Shown: piece after piece, positions 34,380 through 42,687 of the stretch
Layout: the number at the start of each line of letters is the position of its first letter
Numbering within the stretch: position 1 is the first letter of the stretch
NCBI GenBank assembly: GCA_024653205.1
Contig: JANLFO010000008.1
Span: 1-64,000, forward strand
Source: Clostridia bacterium
GTDB taxonomy: Bacteria > Bacillota > DSM-521 > Neomoorellales > SLTJ01
Reading direction: 5' to 3'
DNA length: 64,000 nucleotides
Notes under the pieces: generated by a model
The model's input: only the letters and a program-made list of their open reading frames with translations
The model's database searches: none
Told to the model about the DNA's origin: nothing
Position numbers and translations under genes: made by a program

Positions 34380-36568
34380 GTGGTAGGGTTGGGTCTCCAG
34401 CCATGGCAATTGCTAGCGATTGACGAGCTAACCAGCTTCTCTTTTCCCGCCTCTTGTCAGGACTTGGTGCAGGAAGCAGGGGAAAAGGCGTCCCGGGTAA
34501 TAGGGCTTCGCCGCCTGGCTGCAACTGTGGAGGAAGACGGCAAGACAGTGGAGCTCGGGCGCTGGGGCTTCGGGGACCGTGCTCCTTCAAAGGAACGGCT
34601 TCGGCATCTGGGCAAAGAGGTCCTGGTGCACGTCATGTCTGGCGTGGTGAAGGGACGGATATACCTGGAGCTGGGGCACAGGCCTTCGGCGCAGGAGCGG
34701 TGGGTTCTGAGGCTCTTGGCTCGCCGCTTGGAGGATTTGATCGCCACAAGGGAGATGGCACGGAAGGCCCGGCAATGGGAGCGGGCCTTCCGCGCCGTCC
34801 TCAACAACGTTCACAACGGGGTCTTCATTTTCGAGCCCGGCGGCCAGGTCTTGGAGGTAAACGACTCGGTGCTCGGGCTGTACGGGCTGGCGGACCGGGC
34901 GGAGGCCCTAGGCCGGTGCTTCTGGCGGGACTACTCCGCTCCCGGCTGCCGCCGGGAAGAAGTGGATCGATGGTGGGCCGAGGGGGCGGAGGAGGAAAGC
35001 CTTCACCTGGAGTGGCTGGCCCGGCGCCCCTCCGACGGCTCGGTTTTTGAAGCCGAGGCGCGCTTTGCCAAGGTGGACTTCTGCGGCCGCAAGGCCCTGT
35101 TGGCTACGGTTCGGCATAAGAGGAGGTTTAGGGGCGACCGCGGAGACCTGCTGCGGAGCGTCTTCGACCACAGTCCTACTGCCATGTATATAGTGAGGGA
35201 GGGCCGGTTTGAGATGGTAAATCCGCAGTTTGAGCGGCTTTCCGGCTACTCCCGGGAGGAATTGATCGACCGAGAGTCCTTGAGCCTGGTGTTCCCCGAG
35301 GACCGGGAGAAGGTGCGGCAAGCAGCGGTGCGCATGCTCAAGGGTGCTAACACCCGGCCTTATGAGTTCCGGGTGGTTACCAAGCAAGGCAGCCTCCGGT
35401 GGGTCGAGGAGACGGTCACATCTTGGGAGTACAGCAACCGGCGGGTCACCTTGGGCAGCGTAGTGGACATCACCGAAAAGAAGCGCTTTGCCCAGAGGCT
35501 GGAATATGTCAGCCTGCATGACCAGCTTACGGGGTTATATAATCGCGTCTATTTCGAGGAGGAGCTCCGGCGCCTAAGCAACAGCGAGGACTGCTACCCT
35601 GTGAGCGTGATTGTAGCCGACGTCAACGGCCTCAAACTCGTGAATGACACCCGGGGCCACGAACGGGGGGACGAACTGCTGGTGGCCTGCGCCCGGGTCC
35701 TTCAGCGCACTTTGCGCCGCTCGGACGTGGTGGCCCGAGTGGGGGGAGACGAATTCGTGGCCATTTTGCCCAAGACCGATGAGGCGGCCGGCACGGCCAT
35801 ACTGCACCGGTTGCAGGCGGCGGTGGAGGAGCATAACCACCGGCACCCGGAGCTGCCGTTAAGCGTTAGCTTCGGTCTCGCCACGGCCCGAACGCCGGAA
35901 GAATCCCTGCGGGAAACCTACCGCCAGGCCGACGACCGGATGTACCAGGAGAAGCTGTACTCGGAAACCACTGCCCGCGGTCAGGCCGTCAACGCCCTGG
36001 TGGCCGCCCTGGCGCAGCGGGACCATTTTGCCGAGGGCCACGCCCGGCGACTGGCCCACTGGTGCCGGAAGGTGGGTGAGCGTCTCGGGGCTTTCCAAAC
36101 AGCAACAGGCCAATTTGGCCCTTCTGGCCAGGGTTCACGACATTGGTAAGCTAGGTATTCCGGATGCCGTGCTGTTCAAGCCCGGGCCTTTAAGCAATGA
36201 GGAATGGGAGATCATGCGCCAGCACCCGGAAAAGGGCTACCGCATCGCTCTGGCCACGCCGGAGCTGGCCGGGGTGGCGGACCTCATCCTCAAGCACCAC
36301 GAGCGCTGGGACGGATCGATCAGGGTACCCCTTGGGACTAAAAGGCGAAGAGATCCCTCTCGAGTGCCGCATCCTGGCCATCATGGACGCCTTCGACGCC
36401 ATGGTCAACGAGCGCTGCTACCGCAAGGCCAAGACTCTCGCCGAAGCCATGGAGGAGATACGCCGATGCGCCGGCACTCAGTTCGATCCACGGCTGGCCG
36501 ACTTATTCCTCCAGATGGTGGCCGAGTGCGGGTGGGTGGAAGGTTCCGTCGAGCCTAACCGGGAATAG
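34380..36568 (+). pseudogene. PAS-PAS-GGDEF-HD-GYP c-di-GMP signalling protein, twice frameshifted
   Basis: Frame 1 (34380-36149) encodes an N-terminal region, two PAS-like segments (about 135-240 and 260-365), and a GGDEF domain with intact VGGDEF and an upstream RRSD I-site; it then enters an HD-GYP domain. One extra G in the run 36087-36090 ends frame 1 at 36149. Frame 2 carries VHDIGKLGIPD and HHERWDGS. A tandem GATC duplication (36314-36321) shifts to frame 3, which carries GYPLGLKGEEIPLECR to the end at 36568. As sequenced, a c-di-GMP synthase may still be made, but the phosphodiesterase domain is broken. Both shifts could be sequencing errors. Confidence 0.83.
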
Positions 36569-36758
36569 CCTGACGGGCAGGCTGCAAATTACCGGGTTTG
36601 AGGGAACCAGCCCCTTTCTACATCCATTCTTTTGGGCTTAACCGCTATGTGCCGGGTGATTTTTCGGTAGGCTCGGGAGCCCTGCCTTCACCGGCCGGCT
36701 AGAGAATAGATGCGGGGCAGGCGGCCCGATATATTGGGGGTGAAACCAGGGGGTAAAA

Positions 36759-36848
36759 GTGGTGGGCACTGAAGAGATAAAGAAGGCGGCTGTCCCGATC
36801 CTGAGACGGTACGGTTACCAGGCCCCAGGCTGGAGGGCCCGGGCCTGA
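36759..36848 (+). pseudogene. Possible N-terminal remnant of a MNT-type nucleotidyltransferase
   Basis: A 29-codon frame after AGGGGGTAAAA begins VGTEEIKKAAVPILRRYGY, like the first helix of minimal nucleotidyltransferases (MntA antitoxin class), where a GSVARGE motif should follow; here it stops. Short and unproven. Confidence 0.25.
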
Positions 36849-36898
36849 AATATCGCCACCCCAAGGCGCGGGTAAACCCCGGGCCTTTCGCGTTTTTT
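36836..36898 (+). terminator. Possible rho-independent terminator
   Basis: GGCCCGGG at 36836-36843 can pair with CCCGGGCC at 36878-36885, with a TTTTTT run at 36893-36898. The loop is long (about 34 bases), so confidence is low. Confidence 0.25.
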
Positions 36899-37230
36899 GT
36901 TTCTTGGAGGCCGTGGCGCCGCCACTGGCGGCCGGTTAGCAAGGCCGGCAAGGGGGTGAAGCCGTGTTGAGAAGGCCGAAGAGAGGCAACTGTCTTGCAG
37001 TCATGGGCGAGGCAGGCCGCGTGGTTAGGGTCGTAGGGGTGGTAGAAGTCTAGGGGGAAGTAGGTAGACGGTTTTGAGATTCTTTCATGCGACGGCAGGC
37101 CGGCCAGGGTGAGGATTAACTGCACCCTGGAATTCATGAGCCAACCGACATCTGGAAGAATGAGGCAAGACAGGCTCGGTAGTAGGACAGGGCGGGACCG
37201 GCGTAAGATTTCCCGAAAGGGGGCGCCGGA

Positions 37231-37398
37231 GTGCCGCGCAAGGCCGGGAGGAACGGCAAGGCCAAAGGAGGACGGCTGACGGTGAGGGTGCTGGGAAGCC
37301 CTTCGCCTGAAGCGCTGAAGCAGGCGTACTCGCTGGTGGCCAAGAAGCTGGTGAGGGAGCTGACCCGGGAGTGCGGGCGGCTGTCTACGTCCGAGTGA
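37231..37398 (+). CDS. Small protein overlapping the recombinase start
   Basis: 55 codons. GTG 37231 lies after AAAGGGGG; the basic start PRKAGRNGKAKGGR is followed by VRVLGSPSPEALKQAYSLVAKKLVRELTREC, a plausible amphipathic helix. The end overlaps the recombinase gene by 28 bases in another frame, so translation may be coupled. Short basic frames of this sort precede some clostridial large serine recombinases and could act as excision factors; no function is known to me. Confidence 0.5.
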   Translation: MPRKAGRNGKAKGGRLTVRVLGSPSPEALKQAYSLVAKKLVRELTRECGRLSTSE

Positions 37399-38936
37399 GC
37401 ACCGAGGAGCAGGTGGAGACCGGCTACAGCCTGGCGGAGCAAAGAGAAGCCTGCATCCGCCGGGCCAAGGAACTGGGGGCGACTTCCATAACCGTGTACG
37501 CCGACGAGGGGGTTTCGGGTGCCACCCTGGACCGGCCCGGCCTTTCCGCCCTGCGCCGCGAGGCCCGCTCCGGCCGCATCGAGCTGGTCGTGTGCCGCGA
37601 CCCCGATCGTCTTTCGCGCCGGCTGGCGCACCAGCTTCTTCTCACCGAGGAACTGGAGCGGTGGGGCGTACGGCTGGAATTCATCAGCTTCGAGTGGAAG
37701 GATACTCCCGAAGGTCGCCTCTTTTACGCAGTGCGGGGAGCCATAGCCGAGTACGAAAGGGAGAAGATACGCGAGCGCACCACCCTGGGCAGGCTGCAGA
37801 AGGCCCGTCAGGGAGGTATTCCCGTAGGGCTCGATCTGTACGGGTATACCTACAATCCCGAGACCGGTCGGGTAGAGGTCAGGGAGGAGGAGGTGGCGGT
37901 AGTAAGGGAGATATTCGTCCGGTTTGCCGGCGGTTGGGGTTACAGCGCCATCGCCCGCTGGCTGAACGAGCAAGGGGTGCCTACCAGGCGCAGGAAGGGC
38001 CCGTGGCACCGGCAGGTTGTGGCTCAGATTATCGCCAACAGCGCCTATGCGGGCACCTGGTACTACCGCCGCCGGGACTTTGCCGGAGGCAGGCGGGGCC
38101 AACCGGTCCCGCCCGAGCACTGGATTGCCGTCCCGGTGCCGGCCCTGATCCCGGAGGACTTATGGCTGGCCGCCCGGCAGAAGGCCGAGGCGGCGCGGCG
38201 GTTGTGGGCCAGCCGAGGCAAACACGATTACCTGCTGTCGGGGCTCGTGACCTGCGGTGACTGCGGTTTGCCCATGAGCGGCACCTGGATGAGCTGCTGG
38301 GGGAAACCGGACCGCCGCTACACCTGCCGGCGTCATGCCGCGGGCAGTAGGGGCGGTGGGTGCCGGCCGACGAAGGTGGTACTGGCCCGCCCGGTGGAGC
38401 AGGTGGTGTGGGATCGGGTAAAGGCGTGGCTGGGAGATAGCGAGACCCTGGCGCGGGAGGCCACCTCCGCATGGCCGGATGCGGAAGAGCTGCGGCGGGA
38501 ATTGGCCCGGGTGGATAGACTTCTGGTCGAGACCGAGCGGGGGCGCCAAAACGTGCTGGCCGCTCTGGCCGGGGGCTGGTTCGACCTCGATGCCAGGACG
38601 AGAAACATGCTGGCGGAGCTGAGGCACAGGGCGGAGCGTCTTAACCGACGCAAGAAAGAGATCGAGGCGGAGATAGCGCGGGGTACGGGAGGTGGGCCGG
38701 ACCCGGTCGGATTGCGCCTGGCCGCGGCAAGCCTGCTGGCCGGAATCGACGCCTTTGCCTTTGAGGAGAAGAGAGAGCTGGTGCGCGCCCTGGTCCAACA
38801 GGTTGTGGTGACCGGCCGCCCGAGGGCCGGCGACGCCTGCGGGGATTTAACGGTGACCGTGGTGCCCAGGACGGAAGAGGCACCGGACGGTGGCAATCCT
38901 TTCCGCCGGGCATTGACTTTAGGCCGGAAATACTGA
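37371..38936 (+). CDS. spoIVCA: Large serine recombinase of the sigK element (SpoIVCA-like)
   Basis: 521 residues in the order of large serine recombinases: resolvase domain (RAAVYVRVSTEEQ with the nucleophile Ser at about residue 10, DEGVSGATLDRPGL, CRDPDRLSRRL), the recombinase domain (IREIFVRFAGGWGYSAIARWLNEQGVPTR-like block), zinc ribbon (LSGLVTCGDCGLPM ... YTCRRHA ... GCRPTK) and a coiled coil near 370-440. GTG 37371 is the only sensible start. It lies at the right edge of the element; its last codons (GRKY, stop 38934-38936) contain the attachment site and its stop overlaps the ATG of the 3' sigK part. It should excise the element in the mother cell; the name is by role and position. 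Confidence 0.88.
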   Translation: MRAAVYVRVSTEEQVETGYSLAEQREACIRRAKELGATSITVYADEGVSGATLDRPGLSALRREARSGRIELVVCRDPDRLSRRLAHQLLLTEELERWGVRLEFISFEWKDTPEGRLFYAVRGAIAEYEREKIRERTTLGRLQKARQGGIPVGLDLYGYTYNPETGRVEVREEEVAVVREIFVRFAGGWGYSAIARWLNEQGVPTRRRKGPWHRQVVAQIIANSAYAGTWYYRRRDFAGGRRGQPVPPEHWIAVPVPALIPEDLWLAARQKAEAARRLWASRGKHDYLLSGLVTCGDCGLPMSGTWMSCWGKPDRRYTCRRHAAGSRGGGCRPTKVVLARPVEQVVWDRVKAWLGDSETLAREATSAWPDAEELRRELARVDRLLVETERGRQNVLAALAGGWFDLDARTRNMLAELRHRAERLNRRKKEIEAEIARGTGGGPDPVGLRLAAASLLAGIDAFAFEEKRELVRALVQQVVVTGRPRAGDACGDLTVTVVPRTEEAPDGGNPFRRALTLGRKY

Positions 38937-38940
38937 TGCA
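38918..38940 (+). other. Right attachment site of the sigK intervening element
   Basis: TTTAGGCCG (38918-38926) is followed by GA at 38927-38928, then ATACTGATG, which with the preceding bases reads E-I-L-M in sigK frame. Recombination at GA with 4193-4194 gives I-E-N-E-I-L-M-H-L, matching SigK. The site lies inside the recombinase's last codons. In the excised circle the recombinase frame would run on into element sequence to a TAA at 4311-4313. Confidence 0.75.
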
Positions 38941-39310
38941 CCTTAGAGCACTCAAAAAATACGCCCACGAGGTCTCCCTCTTTGAACCTATCGGCATCGA
39001 TAAGGAAGGCAATGAGGTGACGCTCATTGACGTGCTGGGCACGGAACCGGATGCCGTGGCCGAAGTCGTAGAGCGGGGCTACGATTACGAACGGGTGAAA
39101 CACCACCTGTCAGGACTCCACGATCGAGAACGCCAGGTGCTGGAGCTGCGGTACGGCATTCTGGGAGGGTTGCGGCGCACCCAGAGGGAGATAGCCAGGC
39201 GCCTGGGCATTTCGCGCAGCTACGTTTCGCGCATCGAGAAGAAGGCCATTCAGAAGCTCATCCAGGAACTGGAGAGGACCGCCCCCGACCGGCCCGCTCA
39301 CCAGATATAG
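38929..39310 (+). CDS. sigK: Sporulation sigma factor SigK, 3' part of an interrupted gene
   Basis: From ATG 38936 the frame encodes 124 residues: MHLRALKKYAHEVSLFEPI, GIDKEGNEVTLIDVLG, then region 4 with LHDRERQVLELRYGI, TQREIARRLGISRSYVSRIEKKA, the usual C-terminal half of SigK (end of region 2.4 to 4.2). After excision 308 bases of the 5' part and 382 bases here give a 690-base gene, 229 residues. A separate initiation at 38936 would yield only the DNA-binding half and should not be active. Bases 38929-38935 are shared with the recombinase end. Confidence 0.9.
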
Positions 39311-39476
39311 GGGAGGGCTAGGCCGGACAGGCGTAGGCGATGCACAGCGCCCGGTGGTGGCCGCGTGATATTCTGCCAGTGCTGAGATGGGGGTAGTGTG
39401 GGTTACAAACCGGGTGCTCCTTTATCGGGGAGAAAAAACCGCCGCGTCTGCTAGGGGTGGAGAAGGAGTTGCCGCC

Positions 39477-39797
39477 TTACCGGTTATCGGTCTGGCTCCT
39501 CCTGCCGACCCGCAGCCGGACAAGGTCCATGGCCAGGCATAAGGAGGAACCTCTGCCCCAGGCCTGCCACCTTCGCTTCAAGCCCGCGCCGCAGTACTGA
39601 CCCAGGAAGAACGCGCCCACGAGCGGCGGGAAGCTGAACCAGGCCCAGCCGATACCCAGACTCAGGCGCAGGGCTACTATGGCCGGTACGGGCAAATGAA
39701 TGGCCAACACCCACGGTACGGAAAACCTGGGCACGCCGGCCCGCCAGTAGCCGAAGGGCAGGTTCAGCAAAAGCACCAGAAATACCAGAAAGACCAA
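39477..39797 (-). CDS. Small hydrophobic membrane protein
   Basis: 106 residues, mostly hydrophobic to about residue 75 (FLVFLVLLLNLPFGYWRAG, VLAIHLPVPAIVALRLSL, PPLVGAFFLGQYCGAGLK), giving two or three membrane segments, with a basic tail. I do not recognise a named family. Start is TTG 39797 with a weak ribosome site. It converges with the 3' end of sigK and lies outside the element. Function unknown. Confidence 0.6.
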   Translation of the reverse strand: MVFLVFLVLLLNLPFGYWRAGVPRFSVPWVLAIHLPVPAIVALRLSLGIGWAWFSFPPLVGAFFLGQYCGAGLKRRWQAWGRGSSLCLAMDLVRLRVGRRSQTDNR

Positions 39798-39837
39798 CCT
39801 AAGCGTGGCTTATGGACCCCCTCTGGCAGGGCCGGGC

Positions 39838-39930
39838 TCATGGTTCGACCTCTATCTGGATAATAATCATGATAATCGGCGCCGGCCACATGCCAATCAC
39901 CTTTACGGGTACTACGGCGGTAAACCGCAG
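39838..39930 (-). CDS. Possible very small membrane peptide
   Basis: 30 codons from CTG 39930, which follows a strong AGGAGGACAGG. The product contains VKVIGMWPAPIIMIIIQIEV, one likely membrane segment, and stops 40 bases before the next minus-strand gene. A non-standard start and small size keep this tentative. Confidence 0.3.
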   Translation of the reverse strand: MRFTAVVPVKVIGMWPAPIIMIIIQIEVEP

Positions 39931-39964
39931 TTCCTGTCCTCCTCCCTTGACTCTTCCGGCCCCA

Positions 39965-40885
39965 TTATAGCACGGCGGGGCCCGGGCAGCATTGATCATT
40001 GGGCGAAAGCCGCCGGGCGGCAAAGTTCCAGAAGGCCTCCACGGCTGGCGAAGTTTCCCGACCGCGGCCCACCAGGAAAAGCTCCCTCCTCAGATCCAAC
40101 CCCTTTACCCGCAGTGCTGCCACTTTCCCCAGGTGGACCGATCTTTCCGCCGCCAGATGGGTCACAAAAGACAACCCCAGCCCGGCTTCCACGGCGTTGA
40201 CCACCGCCTCGGTGCTGCCCAGAGTCATCACCGGCTCGGGAAGCCGAATACCCAGGGCGGACAGTCGCTCCACCAGCACCTTCCGGGTGCCCGAGCCGCT
40301 TTCCCTCCAGATAAAGGGCTCTCCCTCAAGATCTTGAGGTGACACCTCCCGTAATCCCGCCAGGCGGTGGGCCGGGGGTACGATCAGGACTATCTCGTCT
40401 TCGGCTAAAGGCCGGAACTTCAATCCTCTGATCGGGCTCTTGGCCCCCACTACCCCCAAGTCCAGCTCTGCCTCCCGCACGCCCTTGAGCACCTCGGCGG
40501 TATCGGCGATGCGCAGGGTTACCTGCAGCCCCGGATACCGGCTTCGGAAACCAGCGATGAGGCGGGGCAGAAGATACTGTCCCGGCGTGGTGCTGGCTCC
40601 CAGCAGGAGTTCTCCCTGCAGGAGCTGCTCCAGCCCGGCAATCTCCTGGCGGGTCCTGTCCAGGCGGCGGAGTACCTCTTTGGCCGTGCGGTAAAAGATC
40701 CGGCCGGCAGGAGTCAGCCTTGCTTCCCGGCCGCGGCGTTCCAGCAGCCGCGCACCGCAGTAACTCTCCAGCGCCGCCAGCTGCTTGCTGACCGCCGGCT
40801 GGGTAAGGTGCAGGGCACGCGCGGCGGCAGAAAGCGTACCGATCTCCACCGTGGTCACGAAGGTCTCGAGCCATTCGAGCTGCAT
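39965..40885 (-). CDS. LysR-family transcriptional regulator (CysL/CbbR-like)
   Basis: 306 residues: N-terminal winged helix (LEWLETFVTTVEIGTLSAAARALHLTQPAVSKQLAALE) and a two-lobe co-inducer domain (LLLGASTTPGQYLLPRLIAGF, ELDLGVVGAK, FIWRESGSGTRKVLVERL). The GASTTPGQYLLP start of the effector domain is typical of CysL/CbbR types. It ends the minus-strand selenium/sulfur cluster, 122 bases after the DUF3343 gene; ATG 40885 follows a GGAGGGTAG stretch. It may act at the T-N11-A dyad 43839-43853. It is not ModE: no TOBE domain and full LysR length. Confidence 0.9.
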   Translation of the reverse strand: MQLEWLETFVTTVEIGTLSAAARALHLTQPAVSKQLAALESYCGARLLERRGREARLTPAGRIFYRTAKEVLRRLDRTRQEIAGLEQLLQGELLLGASTTPGQYLLPRLIAGFRSRYPGLQVTLRIADTAEVLKGVREAELDLGVVGAKSPIRGLKFRPLAEDEIVLIVPPAHRLAGLREVSPQDLEGEPFIWRESGSGTRKVLVERLSALGIRLPEPVMTLGSTEAVVNAVEAGLGLSFVTHLAAERSVHLGKVAALRVKGLDLRRELFLVGRGRETSPAVEAFWNFAARRLSPNDQCCPGPAVL

Positions 40886-41007
40886 GACGCCTACCCTCCT
40901 TTGGGCACCCGCGCTTCGTCCGGTTCCTCCCGGCGCCTCACGGGCCCGGTCCTGACCGGCCGGTCACCCGCCGGGGTTCACCGGCAAATAAGGGTAACCC
41001 TACCCGG

Positions 41008-41286
41008 TTACTGGGGCTCAAAATCCACCACTTCGACCAAGGCCGTGATCAGGCCGGCCTCCCTTATCACCCTGGCCTTACGCTCCAGCTTTACCCCCGC
41101 CAGCGCTTCCAGAGCCGCAAGCTCATGCTCGGTGTCTACCTCCAGGGCCAATCCGCAGAGGGAACTGAGCTCGCGGGGAACGGGAACCAGCCTGACCCTT
41201 ACCCCGGCCTGTCTTGCCGCCTTCTCCGCCTTCAGCGCGTAGTGGGTGGAGGGAAAGGTAAAAAACGTTACTCTCTCGCCTCCCAT
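41008..41286 (-). CDS. DUF3343 protein (putative Se/S carrier)
   Basis: 92 residues (TFFTFPSTHYALKAEKAARQAGV start; LVPVPRELSSLCGLALEV middle with the conserved Cys). DUF3343 proteins are fused to or found next to YedF/TusA and selenium genes and are thought to carry sulfur or selenium. It starts 2 bases after the desulfurase stop, so is in the operon 43764-41008. Confidence 0.85.
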   Translation of the reverse strand: MGGERVTFFTFPSTHYALKAEKAARQAGVRVRLVPVPRELSSLCGLALEVDTEHELAALEALAGVKLERKARVIREAGLITALVEVVDFEPQ

Positions 41287-41288
41287 GG

Positions 41289-42437
41289 TTACCTTCGCAC
41301 CTCTCGGGCCAGCTCCCGCAAAGCCTCCAGGGCCAGATCTATCTCTTGGGCGGTGTTGAAGAACCCGGGGCTGAGCCTTAAGGTGCCGGTTTCAAGCGTG
41401 CCCAGCGTGCGGTGGGCGAGGGGCGCGCAGTGCAGGCCCGGCCGGGTCACAATCTCGTACTTGGCAGCCAGCCAGGCGGCGGCCTCGCCGGGCGATAGGC
41501 CCTGAAGGTTTACGGAGACTACCGGCAGGCGCCCTTCCGGACCTGGCGGCCCGTAAACGGTGAGCCCGGGTATGGTCTTGAGCCCCTCCAGGAGGCGGGC
41601 GGTCAGTTCCCGGTTGTGGCGGGCTATGGCGGCAAGGCCGGTCTGGAGCACGAACCTCACCCCCTCACCCAGGGCGGCAATACCCGGCAGGTTAGGGGTG
41701 CCGCTTTCGAACTTGTCCGGGGCGAAATCTGGCTGATCCAGGCTTTCCGATCGGCTTCCGGTTCCGCCGTATTTCAAGGGCGGCAGCGCTTCGGGGTCTC
41801 GGATGTAGAGGCCGCCGGTGCCCGGCGGGCCGAACAGGGCCTTGTGGCCGGTAAAGGCCAGAAAGTCTATTTCTGCCGCTTCCACGTCAATGGGCACCTC
41901 GCCTGCGGTCTGGGCGGCGTCCACCAGAAAAAGAATCCCGTGCTTGCGGGCCAGCGCCCCCACCTCCTCCACGGGCAGGAGGGCGCCGGTCACGTTGGAA
42001 GCATGGGTCATGGCGATCAGACGGGTATGGGGGCGAATGGCTTCCTGCACCCGAGCCATTTCCAGGCTGCCGGAAGGGCTACAGGGAAGGATAGTGACCT
42101 CCACCCCCTGGGCCGAAAGGGCGGTTAGAGGCCGGGCAACGGAATTGTGTTCTAGACCGGTAGTTATTACGTGGTCGCCGGGCCGGAGCAGGCCCCTCAG
42201 GACCAGGTTCAAAGCCTCGGTGGCGTTGGCGGTGAAGACTATTTTCTCCGGCTCGCCTGCGCCGAAGAGCGCGGCCAGGGTCTCCCGGGTCTCCAGCAGC
42301 AGGCGGCCGGCACTGACCACGCCCGGGTGGCCTCCTCTCCCCGGCGTCCCGGTCAGCGAACGCAGGCACCGGTCGGCGGCCCGGTATACCGACTCGGGTT
42401 TGGGCCAGGTGGTGGCGGCGTTGTTGAGATAGACCAA
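41289..42437 (-). CDS. Cysteine desulfurase family protein (class V aminotransferase)
   Basis: 382 residues. PLP lysine in FLAFTGHKALFGPPGTGGLY; catalytic cysteine in RPGLHCAPLAHRTLGT; VYLNNAATTWPKP at the start, typical of the desulfurase-like group found with YedE/DUF3343. It would release S or Se from (seleno)cysteine. TTG 42437 has GAGGAG nine bases upstream; the open frame to 42683 overlaps the TusA gene and is not conserved. The TTG lies 2 bases after the TusA-like stop. Confidence 0.9.
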   Translation of the reverse strand: MVYLNNAATTWPKPESVYRAADRCLRSLTGTPGRGGHPGVVSAGRLLLETRETLAALFGAGEPEKIVFTANATEALNLVLRGLLRPGDHVITTGLEHNSVARPLTALSAQGVEVTILPCSPSGSLEMARVQEAIRPHTRLIAMTHASNVTGALLPVEEVGALARKHGILFLVDAAQTAGEVPIDVEAAEIDFLAFTGHKALFGPPGTGGLYIRDPEALPPLKYGGTGSRSESLDQPDFAPDKFESGTPNLPGIAALGEGVRFVLQTGLAAIARHNRELTARLLEGLKTIPGLTVYGPPGPEGRLPVVSVNLQGLSPGEAAAWLAAKYEIVTRPGLHCAPLAHRTLGTLETGTLRLSPGFFNTAQEIDLALEALRELAREVRR

Positions 42438-42439
42438 GG

Positions 42440-42673
42440 TTACCGGCTCCTCAGGGTTAGGATGAGGGTCCACTCGCCTCCGGCCGGGCCTTCTTCGGCC
42501 ACGTCGTAGTGGCGGGAGCGGGCGAGGCGGGTGATGTTGTCCTTGGCAGCGGGGGTATCGCCTCGTACTTCTATCACCCCGGCACCCCGATCCATGGCCT
42601 GCTTGGTTTTCACCAGCGGCAGAGGGCAGCTCAGTCCCCGTACATCTAAGGTTTCTTTGAACTGACCGGTCAT
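42440..42673 (-). CDS. TusA/YedF-like sulfur carrier
   Basis: 77 residues with the family motif LDVRGLSCPLPLVKTKQAM, where the Cys carries persulfide (or selenide). SD GGGAGGTG precedes ATG 42673. Between the transporter YedE and the desulfurase it fits a relay for reduced sulfur or selenium. Confidence 0.9.
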   Translation of the reverse strand: MTGQFKETLDVRGLSCPLPLVKTKQAMDRGAGVIEVRGDTPAAKDNITRLARSRHYDVAEEGPAGGEWTLILTLRSR

Positions 42674-42687
42674 TCCTTTTCACCTCC

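Larger units (their letters stand above)
36569..37230 (+). other. Gap between the sensor remnant and the recombinase cassette
   Basis: About 660 bases without an intact gene. It contains a short frame resembling the start of a nucleotidyltransferase antitoxin (36759-36848) and a hairpin with a T-run near 36893. The rest looks like eroded DNA. Confidence 0.35.
4195..38928 (+). mobile_element. skin-like sigK intervening element, ~34.7 kb, with repair and uptake cargo
   Basis: The element is bounded by the two sigK halves and carries a large serine recombinase as its last gene, all in direct orientation as needed for excision. Removing 34,734 bases leaves a 690-base frame coding 229 residues of SigK. 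B. subtilis and C. difficile sigK are interrupted by prophage-like skin elements. Here no capsid, tail, terminase or lysis gene is recognisable. Instead there are NHEJ genes, a uracil-DNA glycosylase, an SDR-MarR fusion, a MATE exporter, an ECF transporter and three FecCD-type uptake systems with shared 24-bp operators. At least three cargo genes are broken, which suggests long residence and decay. Confidence 0.88.

Noticed and set aside
4195-38928. Prophage origin of the element
   Set aside because: No terminase, portal, capsid, tail, lysis or phage repressor gene could be recognised; only the recombinase is phage-like.
39965-40885. The LysR-family gene as the ModE regulator of the element
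   Set aside because: It has a full co-inducer domain and no molybdate-binding TOBE domain, and it lies outside the element next to selenium/sulfur genes.
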